Shown here in pieces: positions 1 through 13,171 of a stretch of 64,000 nt of DNA. The first letter of the stretch is position 1, and each line of letters opens with the position of its first letter. The position numbers were made by a program, and so were the translations under genes. Source of the DNA: Plasmodium brasilianum (Eukaryota; Apicomplexa; Aconoidasida; Haemosporida; Plasmodiidae); NCBI RefSeq assembly GCF_023973825.1, contig NC_090124.1:1419501-1483500 (forward strand), written 5' to 3'. The notes below the pieces were generated by a model. The model was given only the letters and a program-made list of their open reading frames with translations, had not been told where the DNA came from and did no database searches.

Positions 1-13
1 TTTAAAAAATAAA

Positions 14-1493
14 ATGGTAGAGGAAAAAAATGATGAAAATAAAAAGTGCTTATCATATATTATGAACAATTTTAATGACCCAAAAGATATATGGAATAAG
101 TTAAGAAGTAAAAAAATATTTATTATTAATATTAAAAATATTCAAATACACGAAATTTTAGATATTCATGTCAATTTTTCATATCCAGTGGAAAAAAGTT
201 CTACTCCTTTTATTCAAGCAGAAGCAAATAGTAATAATGAAAAACTATTAAATGAGGGAAGGAATAAAAAAGAAGAAACAAATAACGAGAGTGTTATTTT
301 TCAAACCACATGCTTTTACTCACAGGGAGAGGAGTATAATGAACAGCGGATCAACAGCAGGACATGTAGCAAAGGAGAAAATATTCGAAGAAACAAAAAT
401 GACAAAGTAAGAGTAAACTCTAATGAATACATTAATAGTAATGAAAACAAAATGAATACCTCTGCAAGCGATGCAGTGCTAAACAGTTCGATTTATGAGA
501 ACAATGATACAGGTCAAAATGACAATGATCATGAGACCAACGGGAGCAGAGGAAAAAAAATTTCTACTAAAAAATATGAAGAAGGGGAAAATAACTACCT
601 CAAAAGATTATTATATAATTCGTATTTCAGGCAAGATAGAATTGTCGACTCTTTTCAGTTAAAAAAAAAAGTGTTTCTACTATATTATAATGACAACCTG
701 AGTGACGATTCATATTTTGCGCTCAACATGAATGATGGAAGCCGCATGTTCCCCTCGTTCAAATTCGTGCACGGCGGTCCGAACGGAAGTGGAGATGCGA
801 ATTGTAGAAGTGGTAATAGACGCAATGATTATAGTAGGAGTGATGATAGTTGCAATGGCGATGGTAACAACAGCAGTAACAGTGGCATCAGTGGTGGAGG
901 ACTCTGCTTTTATTTGTGCGAGGTATATTTCGAGGAGAACTTAGAATTATTTAAATACCTACGATTCCACATGGAAAAATTAAATACATTAGAAGAGTCA
1001 TCCTTGCATATTTTATATTTATATGTAATTCTATTTCACGATTACTTGAGGGAGAGGAAAAGTATGTATGATAGTAATTTTTTTTTCTTCATTGAAAAAA
1101 GCTTTATTCAATTTGATGAAATGCAGCATATAGTTAATTTAAACGATATATTACTTAAAAATATACAGTTGATGAAAACTAATATAAAAATGGTCTTTTC
1201 CTTCTCAAAAAACGGAGTAAGAAGTAGCATTTTAACGGACAAAAATTATATATATAATATGATTTTTGCGGATGAAATATATACTAGTAGTAGCAAGCTT
1301 CATTATTTTCATTATAATATGAAAAAAATAAAAAAATTGTATAATATAATGAAAATTGTTATTACGAAGTTCAAGTACATATTTTTCAATATTATTAACC
1401 ACACCGTGTTTGCAAATTTACACCCTATTCAGGGGGAGATAGAGGACAATGCAGTTGGACAAAGGGAGGAAGAGACAAAAGTGGAAGAGGCAA

Positions 1494-1524
<31 letters not shown>

Positions 1525-4500
1525 GGAAAAGAGGAAATCCCATATCAACCTCTTGAAATTTATGATTTTCATTGAAAGTAATAATTATCAGTTGTTTATA
1601 TTTTTATACTATTTTTATTTATTTTTAAATCTTGAGCTTGTTATTACTACGTACACCTGTAGAAACTTTACGCGATTTACGAATTTTCCGCTGTACCTGG
1701 GAAGAAGGGGAAACACTGCAGAGGGGAAGCAGAGTAAAGGTGAAAATAAAAATGAAAATGAAAAACGGAGTGAAATGCCAAGTGAAAGACAAATTGAAAA
1801 ACCAAGTAAAATTACAAGTAAAATTACGAGTAAAATTACGAGTAAAAGTAAGAATGTAATGCAAGATCAACCACAGAAGGGACCGATTTCTTTCGACGAA
1901 CAGATGCACAGCGACGGAAAATTCCTTGTAACAAGCAGATACCATGCAAAAGAGTTGTATCTAGGATTGGTTAACGTTTTATCCGAAAAGGTTTTCTGTG
2001 ATAAGAGAAGAGGCATCAGTGTTAGGGGAGATCAAAAAGGAGATGAGGAAAAACCTACTGCTATAATCGGTTTAACGACAAAAAAAAATAAGACAATATG
2101 GAAGCAAGACGAAATGAAGTACAAACATAAAGCAACAGTATTAAGTAATTACTTTCTAAAAAATGAAAAAATATACGAATTATGTTTATTCTCATCGCAA
2201 ATGTGTGCAAATAATTTACATAGGCTGAGTTTAAAATTAGAGAGAAGGCAGAATAGACAAATGTGTACTACACTGCTAAATCTCCTTGAGAAGGTTAAGA
2301 AGAAATATCTTTTTTTCAAATTGAATAAATCTATTTCTACTACTGGGTATATGAAAATTTGCCATAATTTTTTTCTTCTTCTCTTTTCTTTTTATATTTA
2401 TAAAAAGAAGGAGCAACAACGCAATTTCTCGAAGTTTAATCGGGAGGTGATATTTTCAAAATGGAATAGAAATAAAAAAAAAAAAAAAAAAAAAAATATG
2501 ATAAAAGTGAACAAAAAGGAATTCATCGTTCAGCTATGTAAAAGGGAATTATTCAAAATAATTTTTTGCAATAAACTAAATTTAAGTAATACATATTACT
2601 TTAAAAAAAATGAATATAATTATGATGTTTTACTTACAAATGACCAAGTTGAAAGGAGGCAGAAATGTGAACCAACGTGCACTACCTGCTGTGCAGATAT
2701 GCTCTGTAAGGACGCTTTTTTTATGAGTGAAAAATATAATAAAATTTTAAAAACGTACCATTTAACTTACCATTTAAGAAAAGCGTATAACAGTAGAAAG
2801 TATTTGCAAAATGGGAAGGAAAAAATGAGTATTCATAAATTTTTAAATTTCACAAAAAGGTTATACTTATTTGAACAAGTGATAGAAGGAGTATATATCA
2901 TAAATTTAAATGAGATTAATCAAATATTTGAATATTTGTTTTTATACGAAACGTTTTTCAAAATGATGAACAGTGATATGCTTTTATTCTTTTTGTATAA
3001 AAATTGTAGTTTCAACAGTGAAAGGGATAAACTTATGAGGAACTTATTTCATCATGACCACTGTGATGACCCAAGTCATGGTTATCATCGCCGTACTTTA
3101 CACATCTTATCAAATAAAGAAATGATTTTTTTCGAAAAATTAAATAAACAGGTGCAAAGTAGTAACATATTACTACTAGATGTCTTGTTAAGTGTTTATC
3201 ATAATTTATCAACTAAAGCAAATGTTGACTTTAAATTGCTGGTTAGAAAATTTTTAAATTTTACAAATCTGAGTGAATATATTGATTATGTAAAACGGGA
3301 AGTAGGAAAAAATTTGGAAGAGGCGGAGGAAGCGGAGGAAGCAAAGATAGTGAACAGGGTGGAAGAACGTGGTGCACAGGACCAAGTGATCAATGTAGCT
3401 GACTCTTTTTTGTTCAGCTTCGAGGGTAATAAGTACCACGAAAATTATAGTTATAGCAGTTGTAATAGTGGTGGATATGTAAAAAACGACAACAACGGGG
3501 AATGCTTGTACCAATGGAGGAGCAACAGGGTTGTAGTACAAGGACAACGTAGACATGAAAAAGTATATTCATATTTAAAAAAAAAAAAAAAGAAAAAAAA
3601 TATTATAAAACAAAATGATGCCCATAATATCATGTCACACTACTTTAGTGGAAAATACAAAAAATTGTACATTTATAACCTCAAGGTGTTATTAGATGTA
3701 TACGTTAAATTAAGCAGTTTGTACAGGAGTAATAATAAAAAAGTTGACCATCACAAGTTTGTTTTCTTTAAAAACTTGAATATTGTTCATTTTGTTAACA
3801 TTGCTCATTACTTATGTAGGGAAATATACGAGTACAGCTTGTACCTAAAGAGAAGGAAGTTACAAAGAGAAAGAAACAAAAATAGGGAGTCATATAATAA
3901 TGGTGGCAGTAGTTATCTGCATAAATATGTCTCTACTCGCTTGAGGAAAAAGCATTGTAGAGATAGAGTTATTAAACATAGTGGTATATTCAATTTAGCA
4001 CTAAGAAACAACCATAATAGTCTTTTTAATTGCTCATATGTATACTGTTTGTATAGGAAGTGGAAATATATATACAGACAGTGCTTGACCCATAAAAGGG
4101 TAATGAATAAATTAAACAGTTCACCAAAAATTGGTATGGTGGGGAAAAAGTATGTCACTAAAATTTTATACAATCAGTGGAATGATCACTTATGTTACGA
4201 ATTTTTACAATATTTGAGAAGACAATATAATTTTATAAATGGGTTGAAAAGAAAAAAAAAAAAAAAAAAAAAAGTCATTTTATATAAATTTATATTCTTG
4301 TTAATTTTATTAAAATGGAAGAAGTCCTTGTTTTTGTTGCTACATATATTGAGAAGAAAGCAGCAAAAAGAGATTATTTTTTTCCTGCTACTATTTATTA
4401 AATATCCTCTTCAAAAAAAAATAAAAAATAGCGGCGTTAATAGGGGTCTTAATAGCGGTGTTTTTGGTAACTTATATAAAAATAGTAGTAGCAGTAGCAG

Positions 4501-6430
4501 TAGCAGTAGCAGCAGCAGCAGCAGGCGCAGTGTAGCGTCCCGCTTGGAAAAGTGCATAGATCACCTCTATGGTAGTTGTATTAGTTATATACCTAAAAAA
4601 ATGGTAAATTTTGAAAATTGTGTCTTAAGCTTGTTATTACGAGTAGGCAGTGGCAGTAGCAAGGGTAGCAGCAACTACTGCTTTGTAATGGTGTTAATTA
4701 TATTTAACTTTTTTTTTGAAAAATCATTTTTTTTTGAAAATATGGCTTTATTTAGCTCAAAAAGGAAAATTCTCAATAAATACTTTTTGCTGCATTTTTT
4801 TTTTTTTAAAAAAGGTATCTTTTTAAGAGAGAATATTTTTTCAAAAAATTTTTTTAGAACATTTCACACGTGCGATAATTTTTTGTTTTCACACTATTCC
4901 ATAATTCAGGGAATTTTACAATTTTGTTATAAATTAATAAATTTTGAAAATGAAGCAAATTATTTAATTATGGTAAATAATTCCTTATATTTCCATTTTG
5001 CAAAATTTTTATCCTTTTTTAACATTGATTGTATATATCTTTTGTACTATCACTTTGTTTTTTTTATGCTGATATCCTATTTGTATATAGGCTATTTTGT
5101 ATATTTCAAATATTTTTTGCAATTTTTATATGATGCATTTTATTTGCTGCTATATAAGTTAAAAAAATTAAATCGTGAAAGGAACGTCTGCACGTCGGTA
5201 GATCATAATAATGAAGAAGTCAATCAGGTGGACTGCAGCATGGACTATATAAGTAATAACGAAAAGTATTTGTATATGAAGAATCAAAATAGTAGTGTAT
5301 GTTGCGTTAATCACTTTGATAAGGGGAAAGAAAGAAAAGTACAGTGTTCATTCTACTGTCCAAATGTTGAGAACATAAAGGAGGTTTCCTTAGCCACTAC
5401 TGCTATATCGAATGATGATTGTTCTTTTGTTTACAATGGGAAGGTGGGTGCACGAGTGAAAGGACGATGGAGCGGACAACGGATCGAACGAAGGAATGGA
5501 CAATCGAACGAATCACAGTGGCCGACGGGGGATAAGTCCAATTACTTTTGCAAAATATTTAACATAAATCTTGAGAAAGACAAGAATAAAAAAGTCGACT
5601 TTTCGGATGAAAAGATACTAACGAGTGTAAATTATTTTATTAATTTTTTTTATGAGTTATTGCTAAAATTTTTATGTGAAATAAATTTCAAAGCATGTAA
5701 TAAAAGGGTTGAGCTCTTTATATTACCGAATAATAAAAATGCAGATATATACATAAAAATTAATGAATTTATAAATTCCTTTTATGGAAAGTGTACCTTA
5801 ATATATAGCAAGTATAATGAAGAAGAGATTAATAATTTATACCAAAACGGAAAGGCGGATATAAAAAGAGAGCATAGTTTTTTAATTGTACATAGTATTA
5901 ACGACAACATTTACATATTTTTACAAATATTTAACGTGCTTTTCAGTATTTATCATTGTTTACTTTGTGTAAAACTAAGTTTTATAAAAAAAAAAATGGT
6001 TTTTGTAAATAAAAAGAAGCATTACAGAAAATTTATTTTAACCATAATATGTGTATTATTTTTTCATATTATAAAAATGAAGAGGAAAAAGTCGCACGAA
6101 AAAAAATATATGCTATTATTTTTTAACAATAGTTGTATTAACAGCAAAGGGGAATGTATTTTTCATATAAAAAAGGAATTAATCAAAAAGGAAAAGTCAA
6201 TGAGTGTCCTTTGTTGTGTGTTATGTATTGTCCATTTTGTTAACCATTTTAAATATATTAAAAAAAATATAAAAAACAAACTTATTTTTATAATGAATTA
6301 TTTTCTGACAAATCAGCATTTAATTTATTTTAAGCAAAGGAATAATCCCTCCGCCTTCCCACAAAATATATATCAAATATATAAAACGATTATAAAAAAC
6401 CTGCCCAAAAATGCAAAATCATTAAAGTGA
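14..6430 (+). CDS. Large conserved-type Plasmodium protein, unknown function (2,138 aa)
   Basis: I do not recognise this protein. A single uninterrupted frame of 2,138 codons ends in TGA at 6428-6430. The ATG at 14 is the first in the window, but no in-frame stop lies between it and base 1, so the true start or an upstream exon could be outside. Low-complexity stretches are scattered through it: Asn/Ser/Gly-rich near residues 250-300, an acidic Glu run near 495-510, and Lys runs encoded by poly-A (for example 23 A at 2474-2496), all of which keep frame. A Ser run lies near 4486-4523. The C-terminal third is rich in Phe, Leu, Ile and Tyr, with several hydrophobic stretches (around 4275-4400, 5035-5160 and 6030-6075) that may be membrane segments or buried helices. 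No catalytic motif is visible. That it is a real gene is very likely from length alone; its function is open. Confidence 0.85.
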
Positions 6431-6579
6431 AGGCAGGAATGGGACGTTTTCCCCTTCTGCGGAAAAAAGCCAGTGCGAAGAAATTTTTCCTTTCGCATTG
6501 TGTGCCGTCATTTTGTATTCCCTCATTTGTTACCCCCTTCTTTGTTATGCTGTCCTATCATTTTTTGCACGTGTGTTGT

Positions 6580-6856
6580 CATTTGTTATTTATCATTTAT
6601 TATTTATCATTTGTTATTTATCATTTGTTATTTATCATTTGTTATTTATCATTTGTTATTTATCATTTGTTATTTATCATTTGTTATTTATCATTTGTTA
6701 TTTATCAATTATTATTTATCATTTGTTATTTATCATTTGTTATTTATCATTTGTTATTTATCATTTGTTATTTATCATTTGTTATTTATCAATTATTATT
6801 TATCATTTGTTTTTTATCATTTGTTTTTTATCATTTATTATTTTTCATTTGTTGTT
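6580..6856. repeat. 14-bp minisatellite
   Basis: The unit TTATTTATCATTTG is repeated about 19 times, with a few variant copies such as AATTA for ATTTG, and decays at the 3' end. Because 14 is not divisible by three, all three forward frames stay open through it and give three overlapping spurious proteins. Confidence 0.95.
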
Positions 6857-7508
6857 TTTCCATTTCCCCCTTTCCCCCGTGACCCCTCAATTTGCACACT
6901 TTTACGTTGGCACAATTTTTGCTGAGTTCGCGAGGTATCAGCACATACATTTTCAATGTCAATATAATGCAATAAGAACAGATAAAAATTTTCGAAATCA
7001 GTCCCTAGCTTACCATATTTTTCCTTGTTAAATACATTCTTAAGTAGTTCCTAAAATACCTGAATAAATTTCCTTTTTTCAAAATTTTTTTTTTTTTTAA
7101 ATTCGTACTATATGCAGTACACATGTGCATATATCCTGTACTCTTTAAAAAAAAAAAAAAAAAGAAAAAGGAAAAGGAAAAGAAAAAGAAAAAGGAAAAA
7201 AGAATAAAGCGGCAAAAGGTGAAATGTTAACAAGAAAGCCTTAAGGTGAAAAAAAAAGGGAAAAAGGTTACGATGTTAGATAAGAAAAAAACATGAAGGC
7301 GAAAAAAAGGAAAAAACGTTACAGCATAAGTAAAAGTAAGAAAAAAATATTACTGTGAAAAAAAAAGAAAAACAAGGTGAGAAAAAAAAAAAAAAAGTTC
7401 AGTCCATGAAGAAAACTTCTTTAATTTCCTAGTACAGTACTCACAAAAAGAAAATATTTGTTATCACTTAAAATTGGTGTTTCGTACAGTTAAGTATATA
7501 TATATGTA

Positions 7509-7625
7509 TAGGTACATATACATATGTACAGGTACACATACATATGTACAGGTACACATACATATGTACAGGTACACATACATATGTACAGGTACACATA
7601 CATATGTACAGGTACACATACACCC
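7509..7625. repeat. 20-bp minisatellite upstream of the F-box start codon
   Basis: The unit is about ACATATGTACAGGTACACAT, roughly six copies, containing the palindrome ACATATGT. It sits about 170 bp before the chosen start codon at 7792, probably in the 5' UTR or promoter. Confidence 0.9.
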
Positions 7626-7791
7626 ACTTATACATACATGTACTCACATACACACACACACTGCCCTTCGATATGTCACATTACTGTATACCAATACGAG
7701 GCTAAACTTTGTGCTTTGCTCATTGTTACCTGTTTATAGCATACGCAGCATTACATACTTGCACACACATAATCTTCTATACCCCTCTACG

Positions 7792-10389
7792 ATGGGAAAT
7801 AAAATACCTGAAAATAAAAAGAGGCAGTTCATTTTATATAAAGATATAAAAAATAGAATTAAAAAAAAAAATCATATTGATATTAAGAGTAATATATATA
7901 TATGTAAATTAAATGAAAAAGACTTACAAAATTTTAACAATGAAATATTTGATACGTATAACACATATGAAGAAAACCAAGAGCAGTATATTACGAGTGA
8001 TCAGGAGGAAAAGGAAGGCACAGAAATAAAAATAAATTTAAAAAAAACGAAAGATAATGAAGAATTTTATAAATGCACACATATAAAGGGAAAAAATAGC
8101 TTCATTAAAGGAATATCAAATAGGAAAGAGAAAGAGATAGGAAAAGAGAAAGATAAAAGAGAGGATCTGTGGTATATAAAAAAAAAAGATTATGACAAGG
8201 AAAAGAATACAAATTATTTTGAATTAGATTATGGTTGTTTTTATAATTTGGAGGAAAAAACAAAAACACCGCAAAAGAGTTACAGTAAATTCGTAAAAAT
8301 AAAAAAAAAAAAATCATTAACCATGTTAACACAGTTACAAAATGGGCAAAATTTAAAACAAAAAAATAGAGAGAAAAAGGAGGGAGGAGAGGAGGAAGAA
8401 GAAGAAGAAGACGAGCAGATGGTGACAAATAATGCAGTGGTTAACGAAAAAGCGAAATTTTCTTCATTAAAAATAAAAAATAATTTAACTGATGATAATT
8501 ATAAAACATCTACTAGGAGAAACGAAAAGGGTTTATTTCAAAGTATCGGAACAGGAAATGTACATCCTACTAACAATTCACGCGTAGACGACAAAGAAGA
8601 AACGCTTAGGTCGTCTTTTAAGTCGATGGAAATAAAACTGCTACCAGGAGATACTTATACGATGCATAAGAAATGTAGCTCTGTGCACAAAAAAAATAAT
8701 GCAAGTAAGTGTAACAGCAACAGTAATAGCATCATCGGTAGTAACAGCATCGTCAGTTGTAACAGTATCACCACCAGTAACCACATTAGGGACAGTTGTT
8801 CCAGTATTAACAGCGAACGGACAAACGGACAAAAAAGCATATTTCGCGAAAAGCACCAAACAGGTGCACTGATATTTTCGAAGAAATTTTTCAATTTGTT
8901 TAAAGAAAAAAAAATTCTACAAAATGTGTTATCATTTTTAAACTGTACTGACCTATTGGAATTTCAAAAAACATGTTCAATTATTTATATATATGTTAGC
9001 GATTTTTTGGATTATATATGTTTAAATATATACTCTAATTTCAAAAGAGCTTATGGTCTTTATTTTATACCATTTAATTTTTTTTACAAGTACGAGTACC
9101 TCTACACGGACAAGCCATCGTTCCGCATGGACTGCATCCTTATTGCAAAGGTAAAAGAGGAGTGCATGTATAAATACTTGCATACACACGTGCATACTTG
9201 CATGCGCCCGTACTTCCTTGCATGCATATATGCACCTTACTGAATGTGTTACACGAGTGCATTGCTGACAAGTGCATTATATTTGTTTTCCTGTTAACCC
9301 AATGGCATATGCCAACATGTGAATTGCTTTCACTGCGTTTTGACGCCTTCCCCTATTCGCAGATAGAGAAGGGGTGCATAGGTTATAACAACAGGTTTGG
9401 TTACAAGTACAAGTATATATATGACAAAAAAAAAAGCAATTACTATGTGTATTTTAATTTTAATGTACTGAAGAGCAATTCATCAAAAACTATAGAAATC
9501 CATAAGGATATTTCATATAATAATGGAGATGACATAAATGTTTCTCATATAATAAATAACGATGTGTGTTCAAATGATTATATATGTATACCTATAAATT
9601 TATACAACTTCATTGGAATTGTTGATTTTAATTCTATTAGTTTTATTTCAAATAAGTTGAGTAAATATTTATCTTATAATAATCACTTGGATGACCAATT
9701 ATGGTATAACTCAGATGAATATAAAATATTAATAAAAGAAAATAATTTAATATCCGCACAATGTTTTCTTCCTCACTTAAAGCATATAAAAACCATTTAT
9801 TCTGGAATAGATGTCACTGTTATGAAATCCACCTATAAAGCAGTCGAGCCTGGTATTTCAATGCCCACATATTAGTTGCCTTCGTATGAGCGACATGTAT
9901 GTATGTATGTACGCCTCTATGTATGTATGTATGCGTGTATGTATGTATGTATGCCTCTATGTATGTATGTATGCCTCTATGTATGTATGTATGCCTCTAT
10001 GTATGTATGTATGCCTCTATGTATGTATGTATGCCTCTATGTATGTATGTATGCCTCTATGTATGTATGTACGCATTTGTAGATTCGTACGTACGCATTA
10101 ATCATTTTTATATACTCGTCGTACATCTCTGCATTTACATAATCGTATGCACCTTTATCCTTTTCTAATTTTTACCCATTTACGTCTTGACACCTTAACA
10201 GGAAAGATGGGCAAAAGAAGCTACATTTTATGGGGAAACTACTTTATAATTGAAAAAAAATTTGATCCAGTCTTTACATTTCTAAAGAGAGAAGGATTAC
10301 AACACGACTATGTGTACCATAATTTTTATTTAAGAGTAGGTGATTCTATAATATTCTATTTAATTAAAGGAGGTAATAATGATATCTAA
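7792..10389 (+). CDS. FBXO1: F-box domain protein (FBXO1-type), three exons
   Basis: F-box proteins couple substrates to SKP1-cullin ubiquitin ligases. Proposed exons are 7792-9150, 9363-9852 and 10202-10389, giving 678 residues. Introns are GT-AG (GTAAAA...CGCAG; GTATTT...AACAG) with phases 0 and 1 that join cleanly. The start is the first ATG after the upstream minisatellite. The first half is Lys/Glu/Asn-rich and charged. An F-box-like segment begins near residue 373 (ILQNVLSFLNCTDLLEFQ), with the Leu and aromatic spacing typical of the fold. Exons 2 and 3 encode a Tyr/Phe/Ile-rich beta-type region that may be the substrate arm. Gly2 follows the initiator Met, but Pro stands where an N-myristoylation signal normally has Ser, so lipidation is doubtful. 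The symbol rests on the F-box plus my memory that FBXO1 neighbours ACS12 and CDC48 in P. falciparum. Confidence 0.8.
9897..10075. repeat. 20-bp minisatellite in intron 2 of the F-box gene
   Basis: The unit is about GTATGTATGTATGCCTCTAT, with eight to nine copies lying wholly within the second intron (9853-10201). It opens several spurious Met/Tyr/Val/Cys-rich frames. Confidence 0.95.
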
Positions 10390-10813
10390 ATTGTGCGTAG
10401 TATAGTTTTTATTGTTTTTTGTTTTCTGCCAAAATTGTGCTTCTCGCTTTGGATTCTTTTGTTTTTACTCTATTTATTTTTCTACTTTATTTTTCTACGT
10501 TATTTTTCTATTTTATCTATCATTTTTTTTTTTTTTATTTTTTTTTTTTTTTGTTTCATTTTGACTAATTTTGCTTTACATGATTATTTGATTTCCCATC
10601 TTCGTTCATACTACGTTATTATGTATTCACATCACCATGTAATTGCATCTCTACGTATTATTATCACCACGTAGTACCACCCCATTATCACCCCATGCTG
10701 TCATGCTAGTTTGCCAAGTAGTGTATTACCTAATACATGACTAACATTACATTTCTCTAATTACACTTTTATATTTCATGTTACTAATTTTTCCCATTTG
10801 TCGAAACTAACAT
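10390..10813. other. Short tail-to-tail intergenic region
   Basis: Lies between the 3' ends of the F-box gene (+) and the helical-repeat gene (-). It is T-rich with poly-T runs near 10527-10555. Nothing else is seen. Confidence 0.6.
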
Positions 10814-13171
10814 TTAGCTGATAAACAAATACCCTAATGACTCCTTCTGAATATTTTTATTTCGGTTTAAAAAAAATTGCAAACTTTTTTCATACATGAA
10901 ATAATCTAATAAGCTTTTCTGCTCATCATTTGTAAAGTTTCTTCTTTTTATTCCCTCTACGCTATTAAAAAATATTAATTGTTGTGTGTCGTTTAAGCAA
11001 ACAAATTTGTTGAAGCATATCATTAATAATTGTTTATACAAAGCATCAAATGTTAAATTGTAAAAGTGAACGAAATGAAGAAAAACAAGAATGTCATTGA
11101 TGTGAAAGGGGCATGCCTCTTCAATATTTTCTTTCGTGTTGTTTTCACTGCTCGCTTTTGAGTTATCACTACGATTGTCATTATGATGATTACTACTCTT
11201 GCTACTATCGTCACTAATACTATCATTATTGTTGCCCTTAATATTGTGATTTCTACTGTCCTTCTTTCCTTTGTAGCTATGCCGTGATGATAAATTTAAG
11301 AATGCATCAATTTTGTAATGCAGCACTGAAAACAATTTGTCGACTATTTCCACTTTGATAATTTTTCTTTTTAAAAAGCACGTACATATAAAAGCTATAT
11401 CACCAATATCAAAGGAGTAGAAAATATTTTTATTATTTATAAAAAACCCCATGAACATATTAAACGAGTTTAAGTAAGATTTCAAAATGTGTAATTTTAA
11501 GAAGGGAAGTCTTAACATATAACTTACTAAAAAAAAATAATTTTTTAAAATTTTATTCATTATATAATGAAATTTATTTTCATAAAACATGTTTTCATCG
11601 TATAGAGTAAAATTATATATATACTGTTGGTTGTATAACAACTCTAATATATCATTCGACTTCTTATCCTTATTATATATTACATTTTCGTTATTATTTT
11701 TTTCGTCTAATTTATCCTCATTTTCGACATGTATCATATTCTCAAAAGACATTATCTTTTCATTTATAAAATTATATATGTCTTGTTCAGACAAAATATT
11801 CATACTTTTTATGTAATTAATTAACAAAAGTTCAATACTGATATTTAATTTCTTATTGTTATAATAGCATATTTTTTTCATAAATACAAGAAGTATTAAA
11901 AGGTTATTACATAAGGCATCATTGTGTTCAATGAAATAATGCACAACGACATCTATAAAATCTTTTATGTAGTAATTTTTTTCAGCTAGTTTTTTATCGT
12001 TAATAAAAATTGTTAATACTTCTTTTATTTCAAATGCGTCTGCTTCTCCTGTTTTTTCTGTATTTTTCTCTTCTACTTCCGTCTTTATTTGAGTTAGTAG
12101 CGCGCTTTTTAATTTGAGTCCTTCATTCTTCATTTCTTTAATTTTCATCCTTTTTTTTTCCTTTTTTATGTTTAAATTAATAAATTTTATGCTGTCTTTT
12201 GATATCAGCTTTTCGTACTTTTCCATATCCACATCTTGTAAATTTTCCAGTATATTTTCACATTCACTCTCGTCCATTTTTGTCAATAAATTATTGCTCT
12301 TGATATGTTCTTTTTTTTTTTCATTCAATTTTTCAGTTTTTAAAATATTACCATTTTGGCTATCTTGTATATTTTCTTTGCTTCCATTTCCTGTGATCTT
12401 TTCCGTAGTTTCGTTAGAGGAGATTCTTTCCTCTTTTTCCTCCACAACTTTATCGCCTGAACGTTCAGGTGAACTTTGACTTTTTTCATGATAACCCTTA
12501 TCAGCACTATTAATCAATTTAATTTTATAAGGTAATGGTAAGTTATTTATAGCTAGGTGTAAATTATTATAAGGGGGAAAAAATAAATTAGAAATATTAT
12601 ATGAAAACAAATTATCGATTTTATAATAATAAATTTCAAAAATGTTTAAAATGCTACGAATTATATGCATATCTTTATAATTTATTCTGCATATTAAGTA
12701 GAATAGTATAAACAGATCTTCATAACTAAAACAGTAGTTGTTAAAATTTTTCATCAATTCAACAAACTTTCTTTTTTCATTATTGTATATATAAAATACA
12801 CACAAATGTATAAAATATTTGCTACTATTTACATAACTACTAATGTGCTTAAGAACTACATTATTTAACTCTTTGTCAAATGTGTTGTCATTTATTATAT
12901 CTTTTAACTGCTTTTCGCTTATATAATCATTTTCATTTAATTTTTTCTTATTATCTACTTTGTGTGCCTCTCCTCCATTTATTTGTTGTAACTTTCTTTT
13001 GTCTTCCAGGAATAAATTTCTTACATCCGCTCGGTCAATCACCTTGTATATTTTTTCTTCTAAATAAAAATACTCATATACAATTTTGTTAACCTGTTCT
13101 TTTCGATGAGCGCTGAAAAAAAATCTCTTTTCTATGTTTAGCGCACCTTTTAAAAACAATTTTTTTTTCAT
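10814..13171 (-). CDS. Candidate organellar helical-repeat protein (785 aa), function unknown
   Basis: One uninterrupted frame of 785 codons on the minus strand. The N-terminus (MKKKLFLKGALNIEKRFFFS) is basic and amphipathic without acidic residues for the first dozen positions, which resembles a mitochondrial presequence. The body alternates hydrophobic helical stretches: residues about 125-200, 380-470 and 540-640, then a C-terminal block of roughly 80. These suit alpha-helical hairpin repeats such as the heptatricopeptide (HPR) arrays that apicomplexans use for mitochondrial RNA. Charged Glu/Lys-rich inserts (about 230-370) and an Asn/Ser/Asp-rich insert (about 645-690) separate them. I see no RAP domain at the C-terminus, so the HPR assignment is inference from pattern only. 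The gene lies tail-to-tail with the F-box gene and head-to-head with the ACS12-type gene. A real gene, function unsure. Confidence 0.8.
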   Translation of the reverse strand: MKKKLFLKGALNIEKRFFFSAHRKEQVNKIVYEYFYLEEKIYKVIDRADVRNLFLEDKRKLQQINGGEAHKVDNKKKLNENDYISEKQLKDIINDNTFDKELNNVVLKHISSYVNSSKYFIHLCVFYIYNNEKRKFVELMKNFNNYCFSYEDLFILFYLICRINYKDMHIIRSILNIFEIYYYKIDNLFSYNISNLFFPPYNNLHLAINNLPLPYKIKLINSADKGYHEKSQSSPERSGDKVVEEKEERISSNETTEKITGNGSKENIQDSQNGNILKTEKLNEKKKEHIKSNNLLTKMDESECENILENLQDVDMEKYEKLISKDSIKFINLNIKKEKKRMKIKEMKNEGLKLKSALLTQIKTEVEEKNTEKTGEADAFEIKEVLTIFINDKKLAEKNYYIKDFIDVVVHYFIEHNDALCNNLLILLVFMKKICYYNNKKLNISIELLLINYIKSMNILSEQDIYNFINEKIMSFENMIHVENEDKLDEKNNNENVIYNKDKKSNDILELLYNQQYIYNFTLYDENMFYENKFHYIMNKILKNYFFLVSYMLRLPFLKLHILKSYLNSFNMFMGFFINNKNIFYSFDIGDIAFICTCFLKRKIIKVEIVDKLFSVLHYKIDAFLNLSSRHSYKGKKDSRNHNIKGNNNDSISDDSSKSSNHHNDNRSDNSKASSENNTKENIEEACPFHINDILVFLHFVHFYNLTFDALYKQLLMICFNKFVCLNDTQQLIFFNSVEGIKRRNFTNDEQKSLLDYFMYEKSLQFFLNRNKNIQKESLGYLFIS

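Larger units (their letters stand above)
6431..7791. other. Intergenic region upstream of the F-box gene
   Basis: No gene is supported here. It holds the 3' flank of the upstream gene, a 14-bp minisatellite (about 6580-6856), a purine-rich stretch full of poly-A and AAAGG-type runs (7145-7400), and a 20-bp minisatellite (about 7509-7625). The start-free frames in this region come from the repeats. Confidence 0.7.

Noticed and set aside
6427..7031. Three overlapping plus-strand frames of 150-177 codons
   Set aside because: They are the three translations of the 14-bp minisatellite; no composition, start or splice context supports a gene.
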